A stretch of 64,000 nucleotides of DNA from Pectobacterium sp013449375 (lineage in GTDB: Bacteria; Pseudomonadota; Gammaproteobacteria; Enterobacterales; Enterobacteriaceae), in NCBI RefSeq assembly GCF_048593165.1, contig NZ_CP184271.1. The stretch is one strand, 5' to 3'. The notes under the pieces are model-generated. The model had not been told where the DNA came from and did no database searches. It saw nothing but the letters and a program-made list of their open reading frames with translations. Position 1 is the stretch's first letter, and each line of letters starts with the position of its first letter. A program made the position numbers and the translations under genes. Positions 1-7,668 of the stretch are shown piece by piece.

Positions 1-30
1 TGATCCTACCCACGTAATGTGGACACAGCC

Positions 31-885
31 CTAAGCGAGGTTCTGGTTTTCAAATTGTTCTGGACTGATACCGCCACAGGCACTGTGACGGCGCCACCGA
101 TTGTAATCACACTCGATATAATTAAATACCGTCGTCCGCATTATTTCCCGACTGATAAAGCGTTCACCATGGATGCATTCGACTTTCAGTGAGTGGAAGA
201 AGCTTTCCGCACAGGCATTATCGTAACAGCAACCTTTTGCACTCATGCTCCCATGCAAATTATGCCGTTTCAGCAGGCTCTGGTAATCCGCTGAGCAGTA
301 CTGCCCGCCACGGTCAGTGTGAACGATTACGTTTTTCGGGCGTTTACGCCGCCACAGTGCCATCTGTAGCGCATCACAGGCCAGCTGTGCCGTCATCCTC
401 GATGACATCGACCAGCCAATAACAGCACGCGACCATAGGTCAATGACTACGGCCAGATACAGCCAGCCTTCATCTGTACGTAAATACGTGATATCTCCCA
501 CCCACTTTTGATTTGGACCGCTGGCGATGAAATCTTGCTTCAGCAGATTTTCAGACACAGGCAGCCCGTGCTCCCGGTAGCTGACAGGACTGAACTTCCG
601 GGCCGCTTTTGCCCGCAGCCCCTGACGGCGCAGGCTGGCAGCAATGGTTTTCACATTATATTCCGGTAGCTCATCAGCCAGTCGCGGGGCACCGTACCGC
701 TGTTTGGCGTTATTGAATGCCTTACTGACGGCATCATCACAGACACGTCGGAACCGCTGACGCGAGCTGACCTGATGGCGGCGACAACGCCAGGCATACC
801 AACCGCTGCGGGCGACCCGAAGCACCCGGCACATGGCTTTGATGCTGAACTCTGCCTGATGTTTTTCGATAAAGACATACTTCAT
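31..885 (-). CDS. IS3-family transposase OrfB (DDE integrase core)
   Basis: This 284-residue protein is the catalytic half of an IS3-family transposase. It has an HTH_21-like N-terminal part (about 1-100) and an rve integrase core with the DDE triad visible as D131 (GDITY), D191 (HTDRGGQY) and E227 (NACAESFF), with the 35-residue D-to-E spacing typical of the family. The ATG overlaps the orfA stop as ATGA (882-885). In IS3 elements the active enzyme is an OrfAB fusion made by -1 frameshifting. I see no strong A-rich slippery run at the junction, so translational coupling through the overlap is an alternative. No frameshift or internal stop is seen. Confidence 0.93.
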   Translation of the reverse strand: MKYVFIEKHQAEFSIKAMCRVLRVARSGWYAWRCRRHQVSSRQRFRRVCDDAVSKAFNNAKQRYGAPRLADELPEYNVKTIAASLRRQGLRAKAARKFSPVSYREHGLPVSENLLKQDFIASGPNQKWVGDITYLRTDEGWLYLAVVIDLWSRAVIGWSMSSRMTAQLACDALQMALWRRKRPKNVIVHTDRGGQYCSADYQSLLKRHNLHGSMSAKGCCYDNACAESFFHSLKVECIHGERFISREIMRTTVFNYIECDYNRWRRHSACGGISPEQFENQNLA

Positions 886-1181
886 TTCAGGCGCCTCGCA
901 AAGTATGTCGCGGCCTTTTGGAGAATGGCCAGTTCCTCGTCCCGCTCAGCCAGTTGGCGTTTGAGGCGGGCATTTTCGGCCGCCAGTTCATTCTCGCGCG
1001 CTGAGGAGGTCATCTGTTGCTGTTGTTTACTGCGCCAGTTGTAGAGCTGGGATTCATAAAGGCTGAGCTCGCGTGCAGCAGCAGCGACACCGATGCGTTC
1101 AGCCAGTTTTAGGGCTTCATCGCGGAATTCGGGTGTGTACTGTTTACGGGCCGTTTTGCTGGTTGATGCTGGTTTTGTCAT
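882..1181 (-). CDS. IS3-family transposase OrfA (helix-turn-helix)
   Basis: This 99-residue protein is the DNA-binding partner encoded upstream of orfB. The N-terminal half (about 10-60: YTPEFRDEALKLAERIGVAA, then a YESQLYNWR recognition helix) is the HTH_Tnp_1 / IS3 OrfA domain. The C-terminal half (about 60-95: ENELAAENARLKRQLAERDE) is the leucine-zipper coiled coil used for multimerisation. The ATG at 1181 follows a GGAGAC Shine-Dalgarno-like stretch inside the right inverted-repeat region. Full length for the family. Confidence 0.92.
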   Translation of the reverse strand: MTKPASTSKTARKQYTPEFRDEALKLAERIGVAAAARELSLYESQLYNWRSKQQQQMTSSARENELAAENARLKRQLAERDEELAILQKAATYFARRLK

Positions 1182-1246
1182 GTGAGTCTCCTCTGGTTGA
1201 GAGTTTACTCACTTAGTCGCGTGTCTACTAATGGTGGGGAAGATCA

Positions 1247-1333
1247 GAACCAAGCAGGGTATACAGACTAACCTTGAGCTGAAAGACGAATCCGACGCCG
1301 ACTGGCTGCCCAAATGCGAGATAGCGAGGTAGA
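1247..1333 (+). pseudogene. 3' stub of a gene cut by the IS element
   Basis: Directly right of the IS end, one plus-strand frame stays open and ends in TAG at 1331-1333. Its C-terminal reading is TKQGIQTNLELKDESDADW..., which has protein-like composition, and a rho-independent terminator follows 15 bp later. There is no start or ribosome-binding site within the stub. It is best explained as the tail of a gene whose 5' part was separated by the IS. The parent gene is not recognised. Confidence 0.45.
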
Positions 1334-1347
1334 CAACAGAAGAGACG

Positions 1348-1371
1348 AAACCGGCTCCGGCCGGTTTTTTT
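1348..1371 (+). terminator. Rho-independent terminator after the gene stub
   Basis: AAACCGG (1348-1354) pairs with CCGGTTT (1361-1367) around a six-base loop and runs into a T tract to 1371. Its position just after the stub's stop codon supports a former plus-strand gene here. Confidence 0.75.
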
Positions 1372-1400
1372 ACGTCCAAACACTTCAATATTAGATGTTT

Positions 1401-1730
1401 CTAATCGTATAACCATTTCCCTGCTTTAGCTGACTCAATAATCATCCCGACCGTGAGCGGTTTTAACGCTTTCGATAGGGGTTTCGTTTGCCAGATTGGA
1501 TACTCATATTCAAAATAATTTCTTCCCTCAAAATTTGAATAATCAATATTAAAATGTCCGAATACATCGAGAAGAAAATCGTGAGCATCCTCCGGCAAAA
1601 ACTGGTAATCATCCTGTAACGTCCAATCTTTAGTGACTTGTCTAATACCGGATTTAAACCAATGTTTTCTAATCGGGTAACGTTCCATGAGATATTGAAT
1701 AACCTCATTTTCGATATCTCTTTTGTTCAT
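1401..1730 (-). CDS. DUF1493 family protein
   Basis: About 109 residues from the ATG at 1730, which overlaps the upstream gene's stop (TGATG), the usual sign of translational coupling; a farther start at 1745 would sit inside the upstream gene. The sequence matches my recollection of DUF1493: a central DFLLDVFGHFNIDYSNF stretch, an aromatic YFEYEYPIW segment and a C-terminal KPLTVGMIIESAKAGKWLY signature. The family is compared to small acyl-carrier-like proteins but has no settled function. It forms a two-gene operon with the 156-residue gene before it. Family assignment is fairly secure; function is unknown. Confidence 0.75.
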   Translation of the reverse strand: MNKRDIENEVIQYLMERYPIRKHWFKSGIRQVTKDWTLQDDYQFLPEDAHDFLLDVFGHFNIDYSNFEGRNYFEYEYPIWQTKPLSKALKPLTVGMIIESAKAGKWLYD

Positions 1731-2200
1731 CAGAAATACGTCCATTCAATTCGGTCTTCTGGCCTGGCGATCAGGTTATACTGTCGACGGGTGTCCCTTG
1801 CTACCGATTGCATTATAGCTATCAATTGGACGTAGCCTATCCATGGAATATAACGACCAACAAAAGAGGCAATTTTATTCGTTGGAACCATCTTCAATGT
1901 CGCAAGATTTTTTCCCATAGGCGTAAGCGGCCTTAGCCCATAAGGGAAACGTAAATCTCTGAGTAATGCTCGTGATACTCTGGAAGCAACACTCGTTCCG
2001 GGTGTTGCTGTGGCGGCAGATAGTTTTCCTGACACCTTTAGATAAGGTTGCCCTGAGAGGATCAGCGCCGCCGCTGTAATTTCTAAACCGGTACGAGAAG
2101 AAAAATTTTCAAGAAAGATCAGGTTAAATAACTCACCAGCAGTTAAATTACCATGCCCATGATAATAATATGTGTTATTGAGTTCCTCAGTAGTATCCAT
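1730..2200 (-). CDS. Conserved hypothetical partner of DUF1493 protein
   Basis: 156 residues from the ATG at 2200, preceded by GGGAGG; the TTG at 2203 is less likely. The middle (about 75-145) contains GTSVASRVSRALLRDLRFP and a hydrophobic segment ASFVGRYIPWIGYVQLIAIM, then a charged tail ending RPEDRIEW. I recall similar proteins next to DUF1493 genes in enterobacterial accessory regions, always with the SVASR...VGRW.P..G pattern and the RPEDR tail, but know of no assigned role. The single hydrophobic segment suggests membrane association. The ATGA-type overlap with the DUF1493 gene indicates joint expression. An accessory or toxin-related role is possible but not shown. Confidence 0.6.
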   Translation of the reverse strand: MDTTEELNNTYYYHGHGNLTAGELFNLIFLENFSSRTGLEITAAALILSGQPYLKVSGKLSAATATPGTSVASRVSRALLRDLRFPYGLRPLTPMGKNLATLKMVPTNKIASFVGRYIPWIGYVQLIAIMQSVARDTRRQYNLIARPEDRIEWTYF

Positions 2201-2329
2201 CAAACCTCCCTGTTTTTAATGTATTTTTAATATTATTTTATTTGGTGTCACATTTATACCGTGATGTTACTGCCTTTTTGGTTAAGTGCTAAATTCAGTA
2301 TCAAATATCATACTTAAAAGGGGCTGGTT

Positions 2330-2581
2330 ATGTCCGTGCAACCTATCCTTGCCAATGCAGTCGTGAGTATCAGCGACTTTAAAAAATCGCCCAATGCCGC
2401 GCTTAAAGAAGCTAACGGCGCGCCTGTAGCGGTGCTCACCAATGGCCGTATCTCTGGCTATTATGTTTCCCCTGAAACATGGGAAGCGCTGGCCGATTAT
2501 CAGGAAGATATCGAACTTGCCAAAATCGCCCGTTCCCGGATGAAGGGGAAACGTGTGAAGGTCGATCTGGATGAGTTATAA
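2330..2581 (+). CDS. StbD/Phd-type antitoxin (orphan)
   Basis: 83 residues resembling antitoxins of the StbD/Phd-YefM superfamily. The N-terminal fold has the typical ISDFKKSPNAALKEANGAPVAVL pattern, then GRISGYYVSPETWEAL, and a charged C-terminal tail (KGKRVKVDLDEL) that would bind the toxin. Such proteins neutralise a RelE/StbE-like mRNA interferase and repress their own promoter. The next gene starts inside its last codons (ATG at 2571), the normal StbDE arrangement, but that toxin gene is broken, leaving this antitoxin as an orphan. Confidence 0.85.
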   Translation: MSVQPILANAVVSISDFKKSPNAALKEANGAPVAVLTNGRISGYYVSPETWEALADYQEDIELAKIARSRMKGKRVKVDLDEL

Positions 2582-2732
2582 GCTGGAGTTTGAAGAGCAC
2601 GCGCTGAAAGAATTTAAGAAGCTGGGTGCACCCGTGCGGGAGCATTTCACCAAAACGTTGAAAGAGGTTTTACAACATCCCCACGTTCCCGCCAACCGAC
2701 TTCATGGATGGTTGACTGCTACAAGAAGTTGA
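2571..2732 (+). pseudogene. Broken StbE/RelE-type toxin gene
   Basis: The frame from ATG 2571 reads MSYKLEFEEHALKEFKKLG and on to PANRLHG, the N-terminal half of StbE-type RelE toxins (usually about 90 residues). At about residue 46 it diverges and stops at TGA 2730-2732 after only 53 residues. In a shifted frame just after this point a short MVDCYKK stretch resembles the family's DCYKIKLR segment, but the remainder (to about 2810) no longer matches. The catalytic C-terminal part is therefore lost by frameshift and decay. Start overlap with the antitoxin is preserved. Confidence 0.75.
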
Positions 2733-3131
2733 TAAAGCAGCCAAAGACCGACTATAAGCGCGTGCGAGTTTTCAACTCGCGTCTATTTTGTTGTGCAAGC
2801 TATCCATCAAGGTGATGAGTAACTCGTCACCTGTTTACCAACTCATCACCCATTAATCTATTGATTAGTAAAAATAAAAATCTCTGGTGAAGAAGGTGAA
2901 CAGTTTTGTGCAAAATCTTTTTATTTTGGTTGAGTCGTTATCATTAGATGTGTTCGGTTAGGATCCGTTGCACGGAATCGAATCCGAGCGGATGATAATA
3001 GATCTCATTTGTGAGGTTTTATTTGTATCTATCTGATATATAGCTAAAAATCACATGGGGGCACAAAAGGGGGCATAAATTATTTATATAATTATTTTAT
3101 CCTTTATATTCATGCTTTTATTTTAATACAT
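2733..3131. other. Intergenic, AT-rich, decayed DNA
   Basis: After the broken toxin there is about 400 bp without a convincing gene. It includes toxin-derived decay up to about 2810 and an AT-rich stretch. I see no RNA gene, no insertion-sequence ends and no clear promoter here. Confidence 0.4.
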
Positions 3132-3150
3132 GAGTCCGGCCTTCGCACCA
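3132..3150 (+). other. tRNA-Leu (leuX-like) 3'-end fragment, probable att site
   Basis: GAGTCCGGCCTTCGCACCA matches the T-arm/acceptor/CCA end of leuX-type tRNA-Leu (recalled ending GAGTCCGGCCTTCGGCACCA) with one G missing. The 5' part of the tRNA is absent: upstream sequence is AT-rich and unrelated. A terminator follows immediately, and a P4-type integrase starts about 220 bp downstream. leuX is a well-known integration site for P4-type integrases, so this is best read as an att half-site left by an integrative element. The matching second copy was not found in the window. Confidence 0.6.
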
Positions 3151-3162
3151 TCGTATGAAAAT

Positions 3163-3191
3163 TAAGTCACCTTAGGGTGGCTTTTTTTATG
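3163..3191 (+). terminator. Terminator following the tRNA fragment
   Basis: AAGTCACC pairs with GGTGGCTT around TTAG and is followed by a run of T. This is the usual arrangement downstream of a tRNA gene, consistent with the attachment fragment just before it. Confidence 0.7.
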
Positions 3192-3370
3192 TCCAAAATA
3201 GTCCAATAAAGACCATATCTATCTCTAAAATAAAGATTTTAATTTCATTTCCCTCTCTGTGATTTTGTCTGTTTTATCCACAGTAGTCTCTCTTCGTCCA
3301 TTAATATCCAGATGATTTGGGGGTCAAGATGAGGGTCAATTCACTTCGATTATGAGTTGCCCCCCAAATT

Positions 3371-4630
3371 ATGGCGCTGACCGACGTTGTTGCCCGTACT
3401 GCTAAGCCTCGCGAGAAAGCCTATAAGCTCTCTGACGCGCACGGCCTGTATCTTTTGGTGAGTCCTAACGGCTCTAAGCGTTGGTATCTCAAATACCGCT
3501 TTGAAGGTAAGGAAAGCCGGATTGCGTTCGGTGCCTATCCGCTAGTCTCGCTGGCAAAAGCCAGAGAAAAGCGTGATGAGATACGATTGCTGCTGTTGGA
3601 GGGTATCCACCCAACGGAAAAGCGTGAAGAAGAAAAAGAGCAGGCGCAAGAGGCGTTGAATACTTTTGCCAAGGTCGCGCAGGACTGGCATCGAAACATT
3701 AGCCAAAACAGATGGTCAGAAACGCACGCCGGACGGGTATGGCGTGATATGGAACGAAATCTACTGCCTGCTATCGGGCATCGCCATATTGCCGACCTGA
3801 AAACTAAAGACCTGCTGGAGCCGCTGAAAGTCGTCGAACAGAACGGTCATCTTGATTTGGCGTCACGACTGCGCCAGCGTGTCACCGATATCATGCGCTA
3901 TGCGGTGCAGAACGATCTGATAGAGCGCAACCCCGCGCAAGACCTCTCCGGCGCGATAGCTGCACCAAAAGCCACCCATCGGCCAGCCCTGAAGCTGAAT
4001 AAACTGCCTGATTTTCTGGCAAGGATAGAACGCCACAAAGGGCGGGCGTTAACCAGACTGGCGTTAAAACTCACGCTGTGCGTTTTTATCCGTTCCAGCG
4101 AGCTACGTTTTGCCCGCTGGCAGGAAATCGATTTTAAACGCGCTATGTGGACGATACCGGCTGAACGTGAAGCTATCCCCGGCGTGAAGCACTCACAGCG
4201 CGGCGCAAAGATGCGCTCTGAACATCTGGTGCCGTTATCCCGACAGGCTTTAGCGCTGCTGGAAGAGATTAAGGCCATCAGCGGCGCTCATGAACTGATC
4301 TTCCCCGGCGATCGTCGGCCAACTAAACCGATGAGTGAAAACACCGTCAACAACGCATTACGAACCATGGGCTATGACACTACCACCATAGAAGTTTGCG
4401 GACACGGCTTTCGCACGATGGCCTGTAGCGCACTGGTGGAGTCCGGCCAGTGGTCACGGGATGCGGTAGAGCGCCAGATGAGTCATCAGGAACGCAACGG
4501 CGTTCGTGCTGCCTACATCCACAAGGCGGAAGATTTGGATGAGCGCAGGCTAATGCTGCAATGGTGGGCGGACTATCTGGATGCGAACCGGAAAGAGTAT
4601 GTGGTGCCGTATGAGTTTAAAAATGTTTGA
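3371..4630 (+). CDS. P4-type tyrosine recombinase (island integrase)
   Basis: 419 residues, full length for P4-family integrases. The N-terminal DUF4102 arm-binding domain (1-95: MALTDVVARTAKPREKAYKL, GLYLLVSPNGSKRWYLKYRF) precedes a SAM-like core-binding part and the catalytic domain (about 200-400). The catalytic residues appear as R241 (RSSELRFARW), H345 and R348 (HGFRTM), H372 (SHQERNGVR) and the nucleophile Y382 (AAYIH). It would catalyse site-specific integration and excision at a tRNA 3' end, and a leuX-like tail lies 220 bp upstream in the same orientation. Intact, so the element may still be mobile or cross-mobilised. No AlpA-like excisionase gene is visible nearby. Confidence 0.95.
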   Translation: MALTDVVARTAKPREKAYKLSDAHGLYLLVSPNGSKRWYLKYRFEGKESRIAFGAYPLVSLAKAREKRDEIRLLLLEGIHPTEKREEEKEQAQEALNTFAKVAQDWHRNISQNRWSETHAGRVWRDMERNLLPAIGHRHIADLKTKDLLEPLKVVEQNGHLDLASRLRQRVTDIMRYAVQNDLIERNPAQDLSGAIAAPKATHRPALKLNKLPDFLARIERHKGRALTRLALKLTLCVFIRSSELRFARWQEIDFKRAMWTIPAEREAIPGVKHSQRGAKMRSEHLVPLSRQALALLEEIKAISGAHELIFPGDRRPTKPMSENTVNNALRTMGYDTTTIEVCGHGFRTMACSALVESGQWSRDAVERQMSHQERNGVRAAYIHKAEDLDERRLMLQWWADYLDANRKEYVVPYEFKNV

Positions 4631-4648
4631 TTCATTAGGGAGTTAGCG

Positions 4649-4810
4649 ATGAAAAAAACGAAAAAACCAGCGGTAGCGCTTACTTTTTTGATTGAAGAGG
4701 CAGAACAGCGCCATCAGAGGATCTTACAGGGATTTGCCGATGTTGATGCAGGACGTGTTGTGAATTACGCTGATATGCAGGCGTTCATCACCAGACTGAA
4801 GAAAGCATAA
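4649..4810 (+). CDS. Small 53-residue antitoxin-like protein
   Basis: ATG at 4649 is preceded by a good Shine-Dalgarno AGGGAG (4636-4642) and the frame ends in TAA at 4808-4810. The protein starts MKKTKKPAVALTF and has FADVDAGRVVNYADMQAFI, a pattern common at the C-terminus of CopG/ParD-like and related antitoxins (..G..DVDAGRV...DV..). It lies 18 bp after the integrase stop and may be cotranscribed with it. No toxin gene follows; the next feature is a strong hairpin. It could be an orphan antitoxin or a small regulator of the element. Confidence 0.55.
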   Translation: MKKTKKPAVALTFLIEEAEQRHQRILQGFADVDAGRVVNYADMQAFITRLKKA

Positions 4811-4862
4811 TCGATAGAAATACGGGACGTATCCTGTATCTAAAGCCTATGCATTAAGCACC

Positions 4863-4894
4863 GCGCCAGCCCCTTTTTTGGGAGGGGCTGGCGC
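4863..4894. terminator. Strong GC-rich hairpin after the integrase operon
   Basis: GCGCCAGCCCC (4863-4873) and GGGGCTGGCGC (4884-4894) form a perfect 11-bp stem with a ten-base loop. There is no T tract immediately after it, so it may act as a processing or weak termination signal, or serve the minus strand. Confidence 0.55.
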
Positions 4895-5054
4895 TCATTG
4901 TTCTTATGTAGATGATTTCCCAGTTACTCATACTACCCAAGTATCATTTTGCCAGATCGTTTTCCACCGTATAGAAGTAGCAAGTCGGAAACAGTTGCAC
5001 CGACACTAGCCGACAAGACAGTGCAAAATCTGGCTTATGAATACCGTGCTAATC

Positions 5055-5339
5055 TTAACCCAGCGACAGCTTAAGCTGCATCCCACAAGCAGCGGCATAC
5101 CGTTGTAAGGTTGAGATACTCGCACTGGAAACATTTCTCTCAAGGCGGCTCACCGCAGGTTGGCTTACACCCATGCGAGCGGCGATCTCTGTACTTGTCA
5201 GACCTGACTTGGACTTCATTTCGATCAGAACAGCGCGAAGCGCTTCTTCTTGAGTTTCGTCCTCATACGCTTTTTTAACTTCAGGATTAGAAAGCGATTT
5301 TGCTTTAACTTCAGAGAAGTTGATACCTTTAACTGCCAT
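5055..5339 (-). CDS. higA: HigA-type antitoxin, XRE family
   Basis: 94 residues with a helix-turn-helix of the Cro/C1 type at about 38-90 (LIEMKSKSGLTSTEIAARMGVSQPAVSRLERNVSSASISTLQRYAAACG). It should neutralise the co-encoded toxin and repress the operon promoter. It follows the toxin gene and overlaps it by 11 bp, the toxin-first order that is diagnostic of higBA loci. It lies between the integrase and core genes and is likely part of the integrated element. Confidence 0.85.
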   Translation of the reverse strand: MAVKGINFSEVKAKSLSNPEVKKAYEDETQEEALRAVLIEMKSKSGLTSTEIAARMGVSQPAVSRLERNVSSASISTLQRYAAACGMQLKLSLG

Positions 5340-5649
5340 CTTTCAATTCCTCCCATCTTGACTTTGCCAGCGCTATTTCAGCTTTCAGGGTCTTAGGGGG
5401 TTTCTTTACGAATGTCCTTAAAATATAGATCTTACGGCCTTCTGCGTAAGCAAAAAACGTTCTGCTGATGTCTTTTCTACCAACCCGTAGCTCAAACAAT
5501 CCACCTTCAATGATGTCCGTGTCTGGATATCTTAGCTCTGGCCCTTTAGCTTCAAGCTTTTCAAGTCCTTTAAGCGCTTTTGCTTGCATGACCGGTTCGA
5601 GGTCATAAATTTCGCTTGCAGCTTCGGGGTGAAAAATCAATTCATACAT
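5329..5649 (-). CDS. higB: HigB-type toxin, phage Gp49-like family
   Basis: 106 residues of the phage-derived Gp49-like / HigB group of the RelE superfamily: MYELIFHPEAASEIYDL, then LRYPDTDIIEGGLFELRVGRKDISRTFFAYAEGRKIYILRTFVKKPPKT, the FELR...R..Y....I..LH.F.KK.. signature. Members are ribosome-dependent mRNA interferases. The basic residues of the RVGRKDISR and VKKPPKT segments, expected for RNA contact, are present, so it is probably active. It is the first gene of the pair; the ATG at 5649 sits just inside a short inverted repeat-containing AT-rich promoter region (about 5655-5705). Confidence 0.83.
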   Translation of the reverse strand: MYELIFHPEAASEIYDLEPVMQAKALKGLEKLEAKGPELRYPDTDIIEGGLFELRVGRKDISRTFFAYAEGRKIYILRTFVKKPPKTLKAEIALAKSRWEELKDGS

Positions 5650-5850
5650 GTCAATCCCCTTATTAATGGGGGATATAACTCATAAGCTATAATAACTCAA
5701 ATGTTATATTTAGCGTGTATCGGCAGAGTAAAACATTAGCAAGCCATCCCCACTTACTCAGGGATCACGGCTTCCCCCACCTTATTCCGTTGCGAGAGCG
5801 GCGTGATCTGTTACCCTTCACTTTTTAATAAACGTGAGCAGGGAGGACGA

Positions 5851-6279
5851 GTGGAATTAATTGTGACGCACGATATTACCGAGAGCGATCGGGAGGAACT
5901 TTTTGCAGGCCTGAGAAGCTACAACCATCGGTTTATTAATCCTGCCTCCTTTGGGCAAATCGGGATTTTTCACCGAAATAGTGCTGGGACCATGCTTGGC
6001 GGGCTGATCGCAACCCGTAAAGGATTATGGCTGTGTATTGACTATTTGTGGGTTGGTGAGGAATCCAGAGGCTTGAAACTCGGTAGCGCCTTGGTGAAAG
6101 AAGCGGAACAGGAGGCGATGCGTCTTGGGTGCCGTCATGCGCTTGTGGATACGTTTAGTTTTCAGGCACTTCCCTTCTATGAAAAGCAAGGCTATCAACG
6201 GCAAATGTCTTTACCCGATTTCCCTGAGGAAGGCATGCTAAGGCACTATCTAATAAAGAAAAATATGCAGGCCGTATGA
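5851..6279 (+). CDS. GNAT family N-acetyltransferase
   Basis: 142 residues if started at GTG 5851, which has GGGAGGA just upstream; the frame is open from 5803 but lacks a better site. The GNAT fold is evident: beta-alpha N-terminus, GLIATRKGLWLCIDYLWVGEESRGLKLGSALVKEAEQEAMRLGC (motifs B and A with the R-G-x-K-L-G acetyl-CoA loop), then ALVDTFSFQALPFYEKQGYQ, the usual C-terminal FYEK.GF element. Substrate unknown. It resembles stand-alone GNATs of 140-145 residues. It lies between higBA and roxA, with no partner gene. Confidence 0.85.
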   Translation: MELIVTHDITESDREELFAGLRSYNHRFINPASFGQIGIFHRNSAGTMLGGLIATRKGLWLCIDYLWVGEESRGLKLGSALVKEAEQEAMRLGCRHALVDTFSFQALPFYEKQGYQRQMSLPDFPEEGMLRHYLIKKNMQAV

Positions 6280-6369
6280 TAGTTATCCGCCCATTGACCC
6301 ATGACAAAGTAGATAAGGTGTGGCCTTCTTTATAATCAGGCCCGTTTCTCTTCTCATTGGTGTGGACGC

Positions 6370-7491
6370 ATGGCTTACCAACTTAATCTTAACTGGCCAG
6401 AATTCTTAGAGAAATACTGGCAAAAACAACCTGTTGTATTGAAGAATGCTTTCCCTAATTTTGTCGATCCCATTACGCCGGACGAGCTGGCGGGTCTGGC
6501 GATGGAGGCGGAGGTCGATAGTCGTCTGGTCAGCCATAAAAATGGTCAGTGGCAGGCCAGCAATGGGCCGTTTGAGCATTTTGATAATCTGGGTGAAACC
6601 GGCTGGTCGCTGCTAGCTCAGGCGGTGAATCACTGGCATGCGCCGTCTGCGGAACTCGTGCGTCCGTTCCGCGTGTTACCGGATTGGCGTTTGGACGATC
6701 TGATGATCTCTTTTTCCGTACCGGGCGGCGGCGTTGGCCCGCATATCGATCAGTACGATGTCTTCATCATTCAGGGAATGGGTAGCCGCCGCTGGCGCGT
6801 GGGGGACAAGCTGCCGATGCGCCAGTTCTGCCCGCACCCAGCGTTGCTGCATGTCGATCCTTTCCCGCCGATCATTGATGAAGATCTTGAACCGGGTGAC
6901 ATCCTCTATATTCCGCCAGGTTTCCCACACGACGGCTTTACTCACGAAACCGCACTCAACTATTCCGTGGGGTTCCGTGGGCCAAACGGCAGAGACTTAA
7001 TCAGCAGCTTTGCTGACTACGTGCTGGAGAACGATCTCGGCGGTGAGCACTATAGCGACCCAGATTTGACCTGTCGCGAGCACCCAGGACGAGTTGAAGA
7101 GTATGAGTTTGATCGCCTGCGCGAGATGATGATCGAGGTGATTAACCAGCCGGAAGCGCTGAAACAGTGGTTCGGTCGCTTTGTGACGACACCGCGCCAC
7201 GAGCTGGATATCGCTCCGGCAGAGCCGCCTTACGAGCAGGACGAAATTGTGGGGGCGCTGATGGACGGTGGTGTGTTGACGCGTCTGAGTGGGCTGCGCG
7301 TTCTTGAAGTCGGCGGTAGCTACTTCATCAACAGTGAACGGCTGGACACGGTCGATCCGAAAGCGGCGGATGCACTGTGTCGTTACACGGTTCTCGGTAA
7401 AAAAGAGCTGGGTGAGGCGCTGAAAAATCCGGCATTTGTGGCTGAATTAACTGGGTTGATTAATCAAGGATATTGGTGCTTCGACGAATAA
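6370..7491 (+). CDS. roxA: Ribosomal protein uL16 arginine hydroxylase RoxA (YcfD)
   Basis: 373 residues, the normal length of YcfD/RoxA. This JmjC-type 2-oxoglutarate/Fe(II) oxygenase hydroxylates an arginine of 50S protein uL16. The iron facial triad is visible as H125 and D127 (GPHIDQYDVF) and H187 (IPPGFPHDGFTHE) within the cupin core (about 90-210), followed by the helical dimerisation and winged-helix C-terminal domains. The ATG at 6370 is preceded by a modest GTGTGGACGC region. Monocistronic; a core enterobacterial gene that marks the right boundary of the accessory region to its left. Confidence 0.95.
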   Translation: MAYQLNLNWPEFLEKYWQKQPVVLKNAFPNFVDPITPDELAGLAMEAEVDSRLVSHKNGQWQASNGPFEHFDNLGETGWSLLAQAVNHWHAPSAELVRPFRVLPDWRLDDLMISFSVPGGGVGPHIDQYDVFIIQGMGSRRWRVGDKLPMRQFCPHPALLHVDPFPPIIDEDLEPGDILYIPPGFPHDGFTHETALNYSVGFRGPNGRDLISSFADYVLENDLGGEHYSDPDLTCREHPGRVEEYEFDRLREMMIEVINQPEALKQWFGRFVTTPRHELDIAPAEPPYEQDEIVGALMDGGVLTRLSGLRVLEVGGSYFINSERLDTVDPKAADALCRYTVLGKKELGEALKNPAFVAELTGLINQGYWCFDE

Positions 7492-7607
7492 CAGGCTTCT
7501 CAGTTGCGGCCTCCGAGAGCATTCTTGCATGTTGTGGTTTGAGGCCGCGTCCTATCGTATGAAGGGCCTTCTATTGCTAGCAATGAGTGATTTATTGGAT
7601 TAAGAAA

Positions 7608-7631
7608 AGGCCCGACGTTTCCCTCGGGCCT
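7608..7631 (-). terminator. aspA terminator
   Basis: Read on the minus strand, AGGCCCGA and TCGGGCCT form an 8-bp stem followed by TTTTCTT, 37 bp after the aspA stop codon. Confidence 0.8.
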
Positions 7632-7668
7632 GTGTGACAACTAGCAACAATAATGACGGAAACGAAAA

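Larger units (their letters stand above)
1..1246 (-). mobile_element. IS3-group insertion sequence, apparently complete
   Basis: The terminal inverted repeats match: base 1 onward reads TGATCCTACCCAC and the reverse complement of the segment ending at 1246 reads TGATCTTCCCCAC; both continue to a shared GnACAC block about 25 bases in. Between them lie orfA and orfB on the minus strand in the usual IS3-family order. The length (1246 bp) and ends are those of the IS3 group of enterobacteria. The left end coincides with the first base of the window, so the target-site duplication cannot be checked. Both orfs look intact, so the element may be active. Confidence 0.85.

Noticed and set aside
189..1044. 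Plus-strand ORFs across the IS element
   Set aside because: They are antisense shadows of orfA/orfB with no ribosome-binding site or protein-like composition.
4863..4894. CRISPR repeat or attachment site
   Set aside because: It is a single perfect hairpin with no repeated copies or spacers; hairpin/terminator is simpler. No CRISPR array was seen anywhere in the window.
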